Notes: generated by a model not told the origin, from the letters alone. Counted from the first letter of the stretch, positions 40,592 through 49,575 are shown. The stretch is 64,000 nt of DNA from Pseudomonas sputi (GCF_021603585.1 NZ_BQHI01000002.1:186001-250000); one strand, 5' to 3'. A program made the numbers and translations.

Positions 40592-41632
40592 ATGCCCAAT
40601 AATGATCGTCTGCTGGTGCAGATCCTGTTGCTGGTGCTGTTTGGTGCCAGTTTCTGGGTAATGGCGCCGTTCTGGTCGGCGCTGTTCTGGGGCGCGGTGC
40701 TGGCGTTCGCCAGTTGGCCGCTGATGCGTTTGCTGACCCGCTGGCTCAATGGGCGGGAATCCCTGGCGGCGCTGGTGCTGACCATGGGCTGGATGTTGCT
40801 GGTGGCGGGGCCGCTGGTGTGGCTCGGCTTTAACCTGGCCGATCACGTGCGTGATGCCACGGCCTTCATCAAGGATGTGCAGGTCGACGGGCTGCCCGAG
40901 GCACCGAGCTGGCTGGGTGGCGTGCCATTGGTGGGCGAACGGCTGGTAGCGATCTGGAACAGCATCGATCAGCAGGGCGCGGCGCTGATGGTGACGGTCA
41001 AGCCTTATCTGGGGCAGGTCGGCAACTGGTTATTGGCGCGCAGTGCGCAGATCGGCAGCGGGATTCTCGAGCTGACCCTGAGCATTGTCTTCGTGTTCTT
41101 TTTCTACCGCGACGGGCCGCGGCTGGCGGCATTCGTGCACAGTTTGCTGGTGCGCCTGATCGGTGACCGGGCCGGGTACTACATCGATCTGGTGGCCGGT
41201 ACCGTGCAACGGGTGGTCAACGGGGTGATCGGTACGGCGGCGGCGCAAGCGGTGCTGGCGCTGATCGGGTTCCTGATTGCCGGGGTGCCGGGGGCGCTGG
41301 TGCTGGGGATCGTGACGTTCCTGCTCAGCCTGATTCCGATGGGGCCGCCGCTGGTGTGGATTCCGGCCACGGCGTGGCTGGCCTGGAAGGGCGAGTACGG
41401 GATGGCGGTGTTTCTCGGGATCTGGGGGACGTTCATCATCAGTGGCGTGGATAACGTGCTCAAGCCGTATCTGATCAGCCGGGGCGGGAATCTGCCGTTG
41501 GTGATTGTGTTGCTCGGGGTGTTTGGCGGGTTGATTGCGTTTGGGTTTATCGGGTTGTTTATCGGGCCTACGCTTTTGGCGGTGGCTTATAGTTTGTTGA
41601 CGGATTGGAGTAAGAGTCAGGCTCGGGTTTGA
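40592..41632 (+). CDS. AI-2E family transporter (PerM/YdiK-like permease)
   Basis: A 346-residue integral membrane protein with about eight helices. Family features include the N-terminal helix pair, a central soluble loop (about residues 85-145) and the C-terminal ISRGGNLPLVIVLLGVFGGLIAFGFIGLFIGPTLLAVAY. Despite the family name, members also export other solutes, and AI-2 transport is not implied. The ATG at 40592 is chosen; an in-frame TTG four codons earlier exists. The last 40 codons switch to G/T-rich codons, just before a long repeat. Confidence 0.88.
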   Translation: MPNNDRLLVQILLLVLFGASFWVMAPFWSALFWGAVLAFASWPLMRLLTRWLNGRESLAALVLTMGWMLLVAGPLVWLGFNLADHVRDATAFIKDVQVDGLPEAPSWLGGVPLVGERLVAIWNSIDQQGAALMVTVKPYLGQVGNWLLARSAQIGSGILELTLSIVFVFFFYRDGPRLAAFVHSLLVRLIGDRAGYYIDLVAGTVQRVVNGVIGTAAAQAVLALIGFLIAGVPGALVLGIVTFLLSLIPMGPPLVWIPATAWLAWKGEYGMAVFLGIWGTFIISGVDNVLKPYLISRGGNLPLVIVLLGVFGGLIAFGFIGLFIGPTLLAVAYSLLTDWSKSQARV

Positions 41633-41641
41633 GGCTTTGGA

Positions 41642-42209
41642 CTTGGCGGCCTTTGGGCCGACCAGGCTCTTTGGGATTGGGTGAATATCCGTTTCTTCGG
41701 GTGTTGCCGCTGGCGGTTTCGCTTTTACAGCGAGTCCCTTTTGGCAAACGCCCCAAAAGGAACCAAAAGGGCTTGCCCCAATGTTCGGCCCCTCGCTGAG
41801 GCTCGGCGTTCCTTCGTTCCGGGATTCATCCGGGGGCATCGCCTACGGTTTGCTTCGCTGCACCTCCTCTCGATGCATGCGGCTGCGCCGCACGGTCGCT
41901 GCGCTCCCACCCCCGGATAAATCCCTCCACTCAGCCTCCCAGCGGGGCCGGTACGTCAAAAGCGATACTCGAGCTAACGCTCATTGTGTTGAGTGGTGGG
42001 AAGCCAAAGCCAAAGCCAAAGCCAAAGCGAAAGCAGATGCTGGTGCTGGTGCCAATGTCGATGCAGGGGCAGTAGTGAACTTATGTGTTTCAGAACCCGA
42101 GTTCACTTCGGTATCTCACGTCGGGGTATCTCTCCCAAACACCTCGGTCAGTCCCTCTCTCTCTGGGCGGTCCGACGTTTCGGGAGGGCTAGGGTGAGGG
42201 CCGCTTTGA
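41642..42209 (+). repeat. Long dispersed intergenic repeat, copy 1
   Basis: About 560 bp closely similar to 51542-52089, in the same orientation and also beginning within 10 bp of a stop codon. The best conserved block (about 41795-41990) is nearly identical; the start (TTGGCGGCCTTTGGGCCGACC) is shared as well. No frame is conserved between copies without shifts, so it is treated as non-coding. It fills most of the 670-bp gap between the permease and the EF-hand gene; the remaining 90 bp show nothing recognisable. Confidence 0.88.
42001..42036 (+). repeat. Hexanucleotide tandem repeat (AAGCCA)n
   Basis: Four perfect AAGCCA units followed by AAGCGA and AAGCAG, inside the long repeat. The other repeat copy has only degenerate hexamers at the same place (51900-51923). 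Confidence 0.85.
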
Positions 42210-42300
42210 TGACAGACCGCAGATCCAAAGCAAACCACTCACCCAGCGAGAGTAATCGACCCTCAAGTCTTGACTCGAGAGTGATCCTCTTCACCTCATC

Positions 42301-42921
42301 TCAAGTCGCGACATTCAAATACTTGCCCACCGATGCCGTGCTTTCGAGCGAGTATTGCTTGCTCAGATTGGCAATCATCCGGTTCAACGCTTCAGTGGTG
42401 GTCTGGGTGCTGGCGGTTTCTTCGTCGCTTGGACGTTCGCGACCTGCTTGTAATGCAGCTTTCAGTTCGTCGCTGCTGACGCCTCCGCTGCTGTCGCTGT
42501 CCAGAACCTTGAGCAGGGCGGCGGCGGTGTCGGTGTTGTTCGATGAGGTGCTGTCGCTGACCTGCAACGCGCTGTTCAGTTCGGTGGCGGTAACAGTGCC
42601 GTCTCCGTCTGCATCGAGTTGGCTGAAGCGTTCGTCACTGGAGGCTTGTGGGGGTGGCGGTGGGGTGAGGCTGGCGGCGAGTTCGTCCTGGCTGACGACG
42701 CCGTCTTCGTTTTTGTCCAGGGCCGAGAAGATTTTGCTGCTGTCGGCACTACTGCCGGCGCTGGTCAGGCCGTTGCCGAGTTCGTCCTGGTCCACCGCGC
42801 CGTCGCCGTTGCTGTCGAGCCTGGCGAACAGTTCCTTCTGCAGTTGCTGGCTGCGGGCGTTTTGGGTGGAGGTGCTGCTGGTGCTGGTATAGCTCGTGTA
42901 GTTGCTGACGCTACCGATCAT
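42301..42921 (-). CDS. EF-hand calcium-binding protein (XopAW-like), four EF loops
   Basis: A 206-residue protein with a Ser/Thr-rich N-terminus and four EF-hand loops: residues 36-47 (DSNGDGAVDQDE), 69-80 (DKNEDGVVSQDE), 103-114 (DADGDGTVTATE) and 141-152 (DSDSSGGVSSDE). The fourth is atypical at the glycine position. No Sec signal is present; similar proteins in databases carry a type III effector label (XopAW), which is not supported by context here. The ATG at 42921 follows AGGAG at eight bases; a GTG three codons earlier overlaps that site. Confidence 0.85.
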   Translation of the reverse strand: MIGSVSNYTSYTSTSSTSTQNARSQQLQKELFARLDSNGDGAVDQDELGNGLTSAGSSADSSKIFSALDKNEDGVVSQDELAASLTPPPPPQASSDERFSQLDADGDGTVTATELNSALQVSDSTSSNNTDTAAALLKVLDSDSSGGVSSDELKAALQAGRERPSDEETASTQTTTEALNRMIANLSKQYSLESTASVGKYLNVAT

Positions 42922-43031
42922 CGGGCTCACTCCTTGGACTGGAAAACCGGTGGGTGTACCGGCTTATGCAGCCTCAAGGTGCAAGGTGTCGTGGGTATGT
43001 GAGGTTTGTACCGGCCGGTACACAGTCGGGC

Positions 43032-44081
43032 TCAGTGGCGAGGCAGTTGGATCACGGCGGTCAGGCCGCCGCCGGGTGTTTCTGCCAGGGTCAGTTGTCC
43101 GTCCTGGCGCTGTGCCGCTTCCCGGGCGATGGTCATGCCCAGGCCGACACCGCCAGAGTTGCGGTTACGTGAGCCTTCGAGGCGGAAGAACGGCTCGAAT
43201 ACCGCTTCACGCTTGTCCGCCGCGATGCCCGGGCCGTGGTCGATGACGCGGATCAACAGTTGTTCGCGCTGGTCTTGCAGTTCGATGTGCGCTTGCCCGG
43301 CGTAGCGCAGGGCGTTGTCCATCAGGTTGTTGATGCACGAGCGCAGGGCCATTGGCTGTACCTGCAACGGGGCGCAGTGGCCGCTGACCTGAACGTCGGC
43401 GCCTTGATCCTGGGCGTTTTCGCACAGTGATTCGACCAGCGCCTGCACGTCCATCAACTGCAAGGCCTCGCTGGTGCGCTGTTCGTGCAGGTAGGTCAGG
43501 GTGGCGTCGAGCATGCCGATCATGTCGTCCAGGTCCTGGCGCATCTGGCCCTGCAATTTGTCGTCGTTGATATTTTCCAGGCGCAGTTTCAGCCGCGACA
43601 GCGGAGTGCGCAGGTCGTGGGAGACGGCGCCGAGCATCCGCGCCCGTTGCTGCACCTGTTCGCGGATGCGCTGCTGCATCAGGTTGAAGGTGTGCGCAGC
43701 CTGCCGTGCTTCCCGCGGGCCGCTTTCGTCCAGCGGTGGGCTGTCGAGGTCTTCGCTCAGGCGCGCGGCTGCGTCGCTCAGACGCTGGATCGGCCGGGTC
43801 AGCAGCTTGGCGCCGTACCAGGCAGCGATGATCAGCGAGATGAACTGGAAGGTCAGCGGCACGATCGGCCCGCCGAACCAGGGGCGCGGCGGACGCGGAG
43901 GGTAGCGCGGATCCTGCGGCGGCTGTTTACCGTCGAGGTTTTGCGAGAACTCCGGTGGCGGTGGCGGTGGCGGCGGGCCGTAGAGGCGGAACCAGGCAAA
44001 GGCCAGCAGATGCGCCAGGACGATCGCCACCAACAGCACGCCGAACAGGCGGCCGAACAGCGTGTCGAAGCGCGCCCGCAT
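43032..44081 (-). CDS. Sensor histidine kinase with short proline-rich periplasmic loop
   Basis: A 349-residue EnvZ-type kinase with TM1 at about residues 11-32, a loop of only about 45 residues rich in proline (eight consecutive Pro at 36-43), and TM2 at about 74-92. HAMP follows, then H-box AVSHDLRTPLSRL (His155) and HATPase (NNLMDNALRYA, GGVGLGMTIAREA). The ATG overlaps the stop of the upstream regulator (TGATG). Its signal is unknown; such a small loop suggests sensing within the membrane or through a partner. Confidence 0.87.
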   Translation of the reverse strand: MRARFDTLFGRLFGVLLVAIVLAHLLAFAWFRLYGPPPPPPPPEFSQNLDGKQPPQDPRYPPRPPRPWFGGPIVPLTFQFISLIIAAWYGAKLLTRPIQRLSDAAARLSEDLDSPPLDESGPREARQAAHTFNLMQQRIREQVQQRARMLGAVSHDLRTPLSRLKLRLENINDDKLQGQMRQDLDDMIGMLDATLTYLHEQRTSEALQLMDVQALVESLCENAQDQGADVQVSGHCAPLQVQPMALRSCINNLMDNALRYAGQAHIELQDQREQLLIRVIDHGPGIAADKREAVFEPFFRLEGSRNRNSGGVGLGMTIAREAAQRQDGQLTLAETPGGGLTAVIQLPRH

Positions 44082-44842
44082 CAGCCGATGTCTCGCGCAT
44101 CGAACAGGTAGCCTTCACCACGTACGGTCTTGATCAGTTGCGGGGCCTTCGGGTCGTCGCCGAGTTTTTGCCGCAGGCGCGAGACCAGCAGGTCGATGCT
44201 GCGGTCGAAGGCTTCGATCGAGCGACCTCGGGCGGCGTCCAGCAACTGTTCGCGGCTGAGTACCCGGCGGGGGCGTTCGATGAACACCCAGAGCAGGCGG
44301 AATTCGGCGTTGGACAGCGGCACCACCAGGCCATCGTCGGCGATCAACTGGCGCAGGACGCTGTTCAGGCGCCAGTTGTCGAAGCGAATATTCGCACGCT
44401 GTTCGCTGCGGTCGTCGCGCACCCGACGCAGAATCGTCTGGATCCGCGCCACCAGTTCCCGAGGTTCGAACGGTTTGGCCATGTAGTCATCGGCGCCCAG
44501 TTCCAGGCCGATGATCCGGTCGGTGGGTTCGCAGCGGGCGGTGAGCATCAGGATCGGGATGTCCGATTCAGCGCGCAGCCAGCGGCACAGCGACAGACCG
44601 TCTTCGCCGGGCAGCATCAGGTCGAGCACCACCACGTCGAAATGTTCGGCCTGCATCGCCTGGCGCATCGCCGCGCCGTCGGTCACACCGCTGGCGTGAA
44701 TGTTGAAACGGGCCAGGTAGTCGATCATCAGTTCGCGGATCGGCACGTCATCGTCGACGATCAGGGCGCGGATGCTCCAGCGCTTGTCGTCTTTCTGCTC
44801 GTCGTTCACGGAGGCTTGGGAGTTGTGCATGAGGCTGTTCAT
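44081..44842 (-). CDS. OmpR-family response regulator
   Basis: A regulator of 253 residues with receiver (acidic pocket IVDDDVP, Asp74 in VVLDLMLPGEDG, Lys in MAKPFEPREL) and winged-helix domain (LSREQLLDAARGRSIEAFDRSIDLLVSRLRQKL). The start is uncertain: ATG at 44842 is used, but ATG 44830 or GTG 44809 are possible and none has a good ribosome site. It is coupled to the downstream kinase. The 280-bp gap to divergent pyrF contains no further gene. Confidence 0.84.
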   Translation of the reverse strand: MNSLMHNSQASVNDEQKDDKRWSIRALIVDDDVPIRELMIDYLARFNIHASGVTDGAAMRQAMQAEHFDVVVLDLMLPGEDGLSLCRWLRAESDIPILMLTARCEPTDRIIGLELGADDYMAKPFEPRELVARIQTILRRVRDDRSEQRANIRFDNWRLNSVLRQLIADDGLVVPLSNAEFRLLWVFIERPRRVLSREQLLDAARGRSIEAFDRSIDLLVSRLRQKLGDDPKAPQLIKTVRGEGYLFDARDIG

Positions 44843-45125
44843 CTGCCAGTAGGCCGCCAACCACAAAGATAGGCTGCGAGGTTGTGGTTTCAGCATAGGC
44901 GTCCGGCCGTGAGGCGGGAAGGGCTGCTGTAAGGACTTGTTGCGGCTGGCGAGGCTAGCGCGGGCGCATGTTGCCGGCGTGTCGGTTGTGTATCGGGTTC
45001 GACACAATACCCTGCAAGGCTATGCTGATCACGGTTGGCGCGACGATTTACCGATCATCGGGTGCCGCGCCGCCGCCGGTTCCGCTACAATGCGCGCCGA
45101 TTTCGACTTGCCTGAGAGCCCATCC

Positions 45126-45824
45126 ATGTCCGCCTGCCAGACTCCTATCATCGTCGCCCTGGATTTCCCCACCCGTGACGCCGCACTGAAGCTGGCCGAC
45201 CAGTTGGACCCGAAGCTGTGCCGGGTCAAAGTGGGCAAGGAACTGTTCACCAGTTGCGCCGCGGAAATCGTCGGCACCCTGCGTGACAAGGGTTTTGAAG
45301 TATTCCTGGACCTTAAATTCCACGACATTCCCAACACCACGGCGATGGCGGTCAAGGCCGCGGCCGAGATGGGCGTGTGGATGGTCAACGTTCATTGCTC
45401 CGGCGGCCTGCGCATGATGGCGGCCTGCCGTGAAGAGCTGGACAAGCGCAGCGGCCCGCAGCCGTTGCTGATCGGTGTGACCGTGCTGACCAGCATGGAG
45501 CGTGAGGATCTGGCGGGTATCGGCCTGGACATCGAGCCGCAGGAGCAGGTGCTGCGTCTGGCGGCGCTGGCCGAAAAGGCCGGGATGGACGGTCTGGTGT
45601 GCTCGGCGCTGGAAGCCACTGCGCTGAAAACCGCGCACCCGTCGTTGCAACTGGTGACCCCGGGGATTCGTCCGGCAGGCAGCGCCCAGGACGACCAGCG
45701 TCGCATCCTGACCCCGCGTCAGGCGCTGGATGCCGGTTCCGACTATCTGGTGATCGGCCGTCCGATCAGTCAGGCGGCGGATCCGGCCCAGGCACTGGCC
45801 TCGGTGGTTGCCGAACTGGCCTGA
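45126..45824 (+). CDS. pyrF: Orotidine-5'-phosphate decarboxylase PyrF
   Basis: A 232-residue TIM-barrel enzyme that makes UMP in pyrimidine synthesis. The catalytic lysine/aspartate motif is [12 protein letters not shown], and the phosphate-binding end is [10 protein letters not shown] with [11 protein letters not shown]. The ATG at 45126 (MSACQTPII) gives the standard length. It is monocistronic and followed by a terminator. Confidence 0.95.
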   Translation: MSACQTPIIVALDFPTRDAALKLADQLDPKLCRVKVGKELFTSCAAEIVGTLRDKGFEVFLDLKFHDIPNTTAMAVKAAAEMGVWMVNVHCSGGLRMMAACREELDKRSGPQPLLIGVTVLTSMEREDLAGIGLDIEPQEQVLRLAALAEKAGMDGLVCSALEATALKTAHPSLQLVTPGIRPAGSAQDDQRRILTPRQALDAGSDYLVIGRPISQAADPAQALASVVAELA

Positions 45825-45845
45825 GCGATCAGCTGAAGATGCAAT

Positions 45846-45876
45846 GAAGGGAGCCCGATGGCTCCCTTCGTTGTTT
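45846..45876. terminator. Terminator between pyrF and the convergent oxidoreductase
   Basis: Perfect stem GAAGGGAGCC / GGCTCCCTTC with loop CGAT, followed by a T-rich tract on the plus strand. It can serve both genes. Confidence 0.8.
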
Positions 45877-46881
45877 TCAGACCTTCAACACCAGCTTGCC
45901 GAAGTTCTCGCCGCTGAACAGTTTGCCCAGGGTTTCCGGGAACGTTTCCAGGCCTTCGACGATGTCTTCCTTGCTCTTGAGCTGACCCTTGGCCATCCAG
46001 CCAGCCATTTCCTGGGCGGCGCTGGCGTACTGCGCGGCGTAATCCATCACCACGAAACCTTCCATCCGTGCGCGGTTGACCAGCAGGGACAGGTAGTTGG
46101 CCGGGCCTTTGACTGCTTCCTTGTTGTTGTACTGGCTGATCGCGCCGCAGATCACGACGCGTGCTTTCAGGTTGATACGGCTGAGTACGGCGTCGAGGAT
46201 GTCACCGCCGACGTTGTCGAAATATACGTCCACGCCTTTCGGGCATTCGCGCTTGAGACCGGCCAGCACGTCCTCGCTCTTGTAGTCGATGGCGCCGTCA
46301 AAGCCCAGTTCATCGATCAGGAACTTGCATTTGTCAGCGCCGCCGGCGATGCCGACCACCCGACAGCCTTTGATCTTGGCAATCTGCCCGGCGATGCTGC
46401 CTACCGCACCTGCTGCGCCGGACAGCACCACGGTGTCACCGGCCTTCGGCGCGCCGACATCGAGCAGCGCGAAGTAGGCGGTCATGCCGGTCATGCCCAG
46501 TGCGGACAGGTAAACCGGCAGCGGTGCCAGTTTCGGATCGACCTTGTAGAAACCTCTTGGCTCTCCGAGGAAATAATCCTGCACGCCCAGGGCACCGTTG
46601 ACGTAGTCCCCGACCGCAAACTCCGGGTTGTTCGACGCGATGACTTTGCCGACGCCCAATGCGCGCATGACTTCGCCCAGACCCACCGGCGGGATGTAGG
46701 ATTTGCCTTCGTTCATCCAGCCGCGCATGGCCGGGTCGAGGGACAGGTATTCGTTCTTGACCAGAATCTGCCCCGCCGCCGGTTCGCCGACCGGGACTTC
46801 CTGATAGGTGAAGGTCTCGCGGGTGGCGGCGCCCACCGGGCGTTTGGCGAGCAGGAACTGGCGATTGGTCTGGTTGGTCAT
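45877..46881 (-). CDS. NADP-dependent oxidoreductase, MDR superfamily (CurA-like)
   Basis: A 334-residue zinc-independent medium-chain reductase of the leukotriene B4 12-hydroxydehydrogenase / CurA type. It has the N-terminal substrate domain with LSLDPAMRGWM, the NADP motif GAAGAVGSIAGQIAK, and YFDNVGGDILDAVL. Relatives reduce alpha,beta-unsaturated ketones and aldehydes. The ATG (MTNQTNRQF) is the family start; the longer frame upstream is not conserved in character. Confidence 0.9.
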   Translation of the reverse strand: MTNQTNRQFLLAKRPVGAATRETFTYQEVPVGEPAAGQILVKNEYLSLDPAMRGWMNEGKSYIPPVGLGEVMRALGVGKVIASNNPEFAVGDYVNGALGVQDYFLGEPRGFYKVDPKLAPLPVYLSALGMTGMTAYFALLDVGAPKAGDTVVLSGAAGAVGSIAGQIAKIKGCRVVGIAGGADKCKFLIDELGFDGAIDYKSEDVLAGLKRECPKGVDVYFDNVGGDILDAVLSRINLKARVVICGAISQYNNKEAVKGPANYLSLLVNRARMEGFVVMDYAAQYASAAQEMAGWMAKGQLKSKEDIVEGLETFPETLGKLFSGENFGKLVLKV

Positions 46882-47109
46882 GACAGGCACTCGAATTGAA
46901 TGAAGCCTTGTTGATAGACCTTCAGGAGCGATGTCGCAAGGTTGGCTCACCGGGCGAATGCAGGCTGATCCAGTACGGTGATAGTGCCGGCCTGGGTTTC
47001 ATCACTGCGATTCATGAAAGCCTAACCGGCCTTTTGATAGTGCTGACGTCACTCAGGCCCCTGTGGCTATGCTGCCTCCATCCATTCCCCCGCATTCGAG
47101 GACATAACA

Positions 47110-47871
47110 ATGAGCATGACGTTTTCCGGTCAGGTAGCCGTCGTCACCGGCGCTGCCAACGGCATTGGCCGTGCGACGGCCCAGGCATTCGCTGCCGAAG
47201 GTCTGAAAGTGGTGGTGGCCGATCTGGATGCGGCCGGGGGCGAGGGCACCGTGGCGCTGATTCGTACAGCCGGTGGCGAAGCGACCTTCGTGCGCTGCAA
47301 CGTGACCGTCGAAAGCGAAGTGAAAAATCTGATGGACGAGGTGATCAATACCTACGGTCGTCTTGACTATGCCTTCAACAACGCCGGGATCGAGATCGAG
47401 AAGGGCAAACTGGCCGAAGGCTCGATGGACGAGTTCGATGCGATCATGGGCGTCAACGTCAAGGGCGTCTGGCTGTGCATGAAATACCAGTTGCCGTTGC
47501 TGCTGGCTCAGGGCGGCGGGGCGATCGTCAACACCGCATCGGTGGCTGGATTGGGCGCTGCGCCGAAGATGAGTATCTACGCAGCTTCCAAGCATGCGGT
47601 GATCGGCCTGACCAAGTCGGCTGCGATCGAATACGCCAAGAAGAAAATCCGCGTCAACGCCGTATGCCCGGCGGTGATTGACACCGACATGTTCCGTCGC
47701 GCCTACGAGGCAGACCCGAAAAAAGGCGAATTCGCCAACGCCATGCACCCGGTCGGCCGCATCGGCAAGGTCGAGGAAATTGCCAGCGCCGTGCTGTATC
47801 TGTGCAGTGATGGTGCGGCGTTTACCACCGGCCATTCGCTGGCCGTGGATGGTGGCGTGACCGCCTTCTGA
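47110..47871 (+). CDS. SDR family NAD(P)-dependent oxidoreductase
   Basis: A 253-residue classical short-chain dehydrogenase. It shows the cofactor motif TGAANGIGRA, NNAG (about residue 90), the catalytic Ser in NTASVAGLG and the YAASK pair (Tyr/Lys). The C-terminal signature is VDGGVTAF. The substrate is unknown. AGGACATAACA precedes the first ATG; a second ATG two codons later is possible. A good terminator follows. Confidence 0.9.
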   Translation: MSMTFSGQVAVVTGAANGIGRATAQAFAAEGLKVVVADLDAAGGEGTVALIRTAGGEATFVRCNVTVESEVKNLMDEVINTYGRLDYAFNNAGIEIEKGKLAEGSMDEFDAIMGVNVKGVWLCMKYQLPLLLAQGGGAIVNTASVAGLGAAPKMSIYAASKHAVIGLTKSAAIEYAKKKIRVNAVCPAVIDTDMFRRAYEADPKKGEFANAMHPVGRIGKVEEIASAVLYLCSDGAAFTTGHSLAVDGGVTAF

Positions 47872-47894
47872 AACGGAATTGCTCGACGCATGAA

Positions 47895-47922
47895 GGAGCC
47901 CGCCCGCTGGCGGGTTTTTTTT
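47895..47922 (+). terminator. Rho-independent terminator of the SDR gene
   Basis: Stem CCCGCC / GGCGGG with loop CGCT and eight T residues, about 25 bp after the stop. Confidence 0.88.
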
Positions 47923-48066
47923 CGCCTTGGGGGCGGTTCCGTGAATCCGCTAAACAATGTGTTTCAAATGGTGAGAACGGAGGTTTTTGGCGGTTTTGTC
48001 GCACAGCTTCGAGGGCATGGCTGTGATTTACTGCCGCCAGCAAAACGGACAGGAGTTTGCGTGCTC

Positions 48067-49467
48067 ATGGAATTGAGAATTGACCGACAGGCAATGGTGC
48101 CGGTCGTACAGCAGATTGTTGACGGGTTGACCGAGTGGATCATGCAAGGCCAGGTGCCGCCAACGACGCGCCTGCCCTCCGTACGCCATATCGCACGGTG
48201 CAATCTGCTCAGCCAGTCCTGCGTCATGGAAGCCTGCGAACGGCTGGTGGCGCAAGGGGTTCTGGCTTCGCGCCAGGGCTCGGGTTTCATCGTGGCGGCT
48301 TCGTTGCCGGCGTGCTGCAAGCCGATCGATGGCTCCGTGTGCGATGGGGAGCGCAGCGGGGGCGACCCTGTCTCCCGATGGCGCGGAGGTTTGACGTTGG
48401 GAAGCGGCGTCCTGCCGGAGAGTTGGCGCGAACCCGATGATCTCGCCTATGCGATCCGCGAGGTGACACGCGCCGACATGGCCAGCCTGTTCAACTACAG
48501 CCCCCCTCTGGGCCTGCAGGCGTTGCGCGAACAGATCGTCAGGCGCCTGGGGGTGCTGAATATCAAGGCCGCTGAAGAACAGGTGATGACCACCGCCGGC
48601 GCCAGCCACGCACTGGACCTGATCGTGCGGACCTTGTTCAAGGCCGGTGATTGGGTTGTGGTAGAAACCCCGGGTTATGCGCCGCTGTTCGATCTGCTGC
48701 GCTTGCATGGCGTGCGTATGCTGGAGGTTCGCCGCACGGCGGTCGGGCCGGATGTCGAGGCGCTTGAGTCGTTGCTGCAGCAGTTTCGGCCCAGCGCGTT
48801 ATTCATCAACAGTCACCACCACAATCCCACGGGAAGTTGCCTGCTGCCGGCAGTTGCCCGACGCATTCTGCAGTTGAGCAGGCTCTATGATCTGCGGCTG
48901 ATCGAAGACGATGTCTACGCGGATCTGCACAACGGCAGCGGCACTCGACTGGCAGCACTGGATGATGAGGGGCGGGTGATTTACGTCGGCAGTTTTTCCA
49001 AGACCCTGAGCAGCTCGCTGCGGGTGGGTTTCGTGATGGCCGATGGAGCGCTGATCGAGCGGATGGCGCGGGTCAAGATGGTCAGTTGCATGGGTACCTC
49101 AAGGTTTTCTGAGGCGGTGCTGGCCGGTCTGCTGGCCAGTGGTGCCTATCGCAAACTGGTGCAGCGTCAGCGTCAGCGCCTCAGCACCGATCGTGCGGCA
49201 GTCTTGCAGGTCCTGGAGGATGCAGACTGGGAAGTGTTCGGCAAGCCCACGGGAGGGCTGTTCATCTGGACGCGCGCGCCTTGGGCCGATGAGGCACATT
49301 TGCGCAGGCATGCCTTGCGCTGCGGAGTGCAGTTGTCTTGCGCCACGTCGTTCAGCCCCAGTGGTGAGGCCTGCGACTGGCAACGCATCAACGTGGCTTA
49401 CGCCTGTGACCCTCGGGCAAGACAGTTTTTTCGCAGCACGGCCGTGGATCGACCTCCAGCGTTCTGA
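48067..49467 (+). CDS. MocR-type PLP-dependent aminotransferase-like regulator (GntR family)
   Basis: A 466-residue MocR/PdxR-class protein. It has an N-terminal GntR winged helix (about residues 5-75; QQIVDGLTEWIMQGQVPPTTRLPSVRHIA region), a short linker, and a fold-type I aminotransferase domain with the PLP lysine in GSFSKTLSSSLRVGF and the HHHNPTGS loop. It acts as a transcription regulator rather than an enzyme. The ATG at 48067 is used, but a GTG at 48061 is nearer the ideal distance from AGGAG. The target may be the SDR gene upstream or the chemoreceptor downstream; this is not shown. Confidence 0.87.
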   Translation: MELRIDRQAMVPVVQQIVDGLTEWIMQGQVPPTTRLPSVRHIARCNLLSQSCVMEACERLVAQGVLASRQGSGFIVAASLPACCKPIDGSVCDGERSGGDPVSRWRGGLTLGSGVLPESWREPDDLAYAIREVTRADMASLFNYSPPLGLQALREQIVRRLGVLNIKAAEEQVMTTAGASHALDLIVRTLFKAGDWVVVETPGYAPLFDLLRLHGVRMLEVRRTAVGPDVEALESLLQQFRPSALFINSHHHNPTGSCLLPAVARRILQLSRLYDLRLIEDDVYADLHNGSGTRLAALDDEGRVIYVGSFSKTLSSSLRVGFVMADGALIERMARVKMVSCMGTSRFSEAVLAGLLASGAYRKLVQRQRQRLSTDRAAVLQVLEDADWEVFGKPTGGLFIWTRAPWADEAHLRRHALRCGVQLSCATSFSPSGEACDWQRINVAYACDPRARQFFRSTAVDRPPAF

Positions 49468-49575
49468 AAACGACGCGTGCGTAGCTTTTTGCCATTATTC
49501 CGACGCCAGAGACTTGTGCTGCTTCAAGGCCGTTGCGAATCTTCAGCAACAGACTATGGCAGGGGACTACGCGCA

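Noticed and set aside
41030-41839. Minus-strand frame starting MPPDESRNEGTPS in long repeat copy 1 (and its counterpart at 51181-51738)
   Set aside because: The first 30 codons agree between copies, but the frames then diverge by indels that are not multiples of three, and they run antisense into real genes. There is no purifying selection on a protein.
44986-45007. Inverted repeat TTGTGT / ACACAA with a nested GTGTCG / CGACAC upstream of pyrF
   Set aside because: The arms are only six bases with a 10-bp gap, and no regulator or promoter geometry supports a function.
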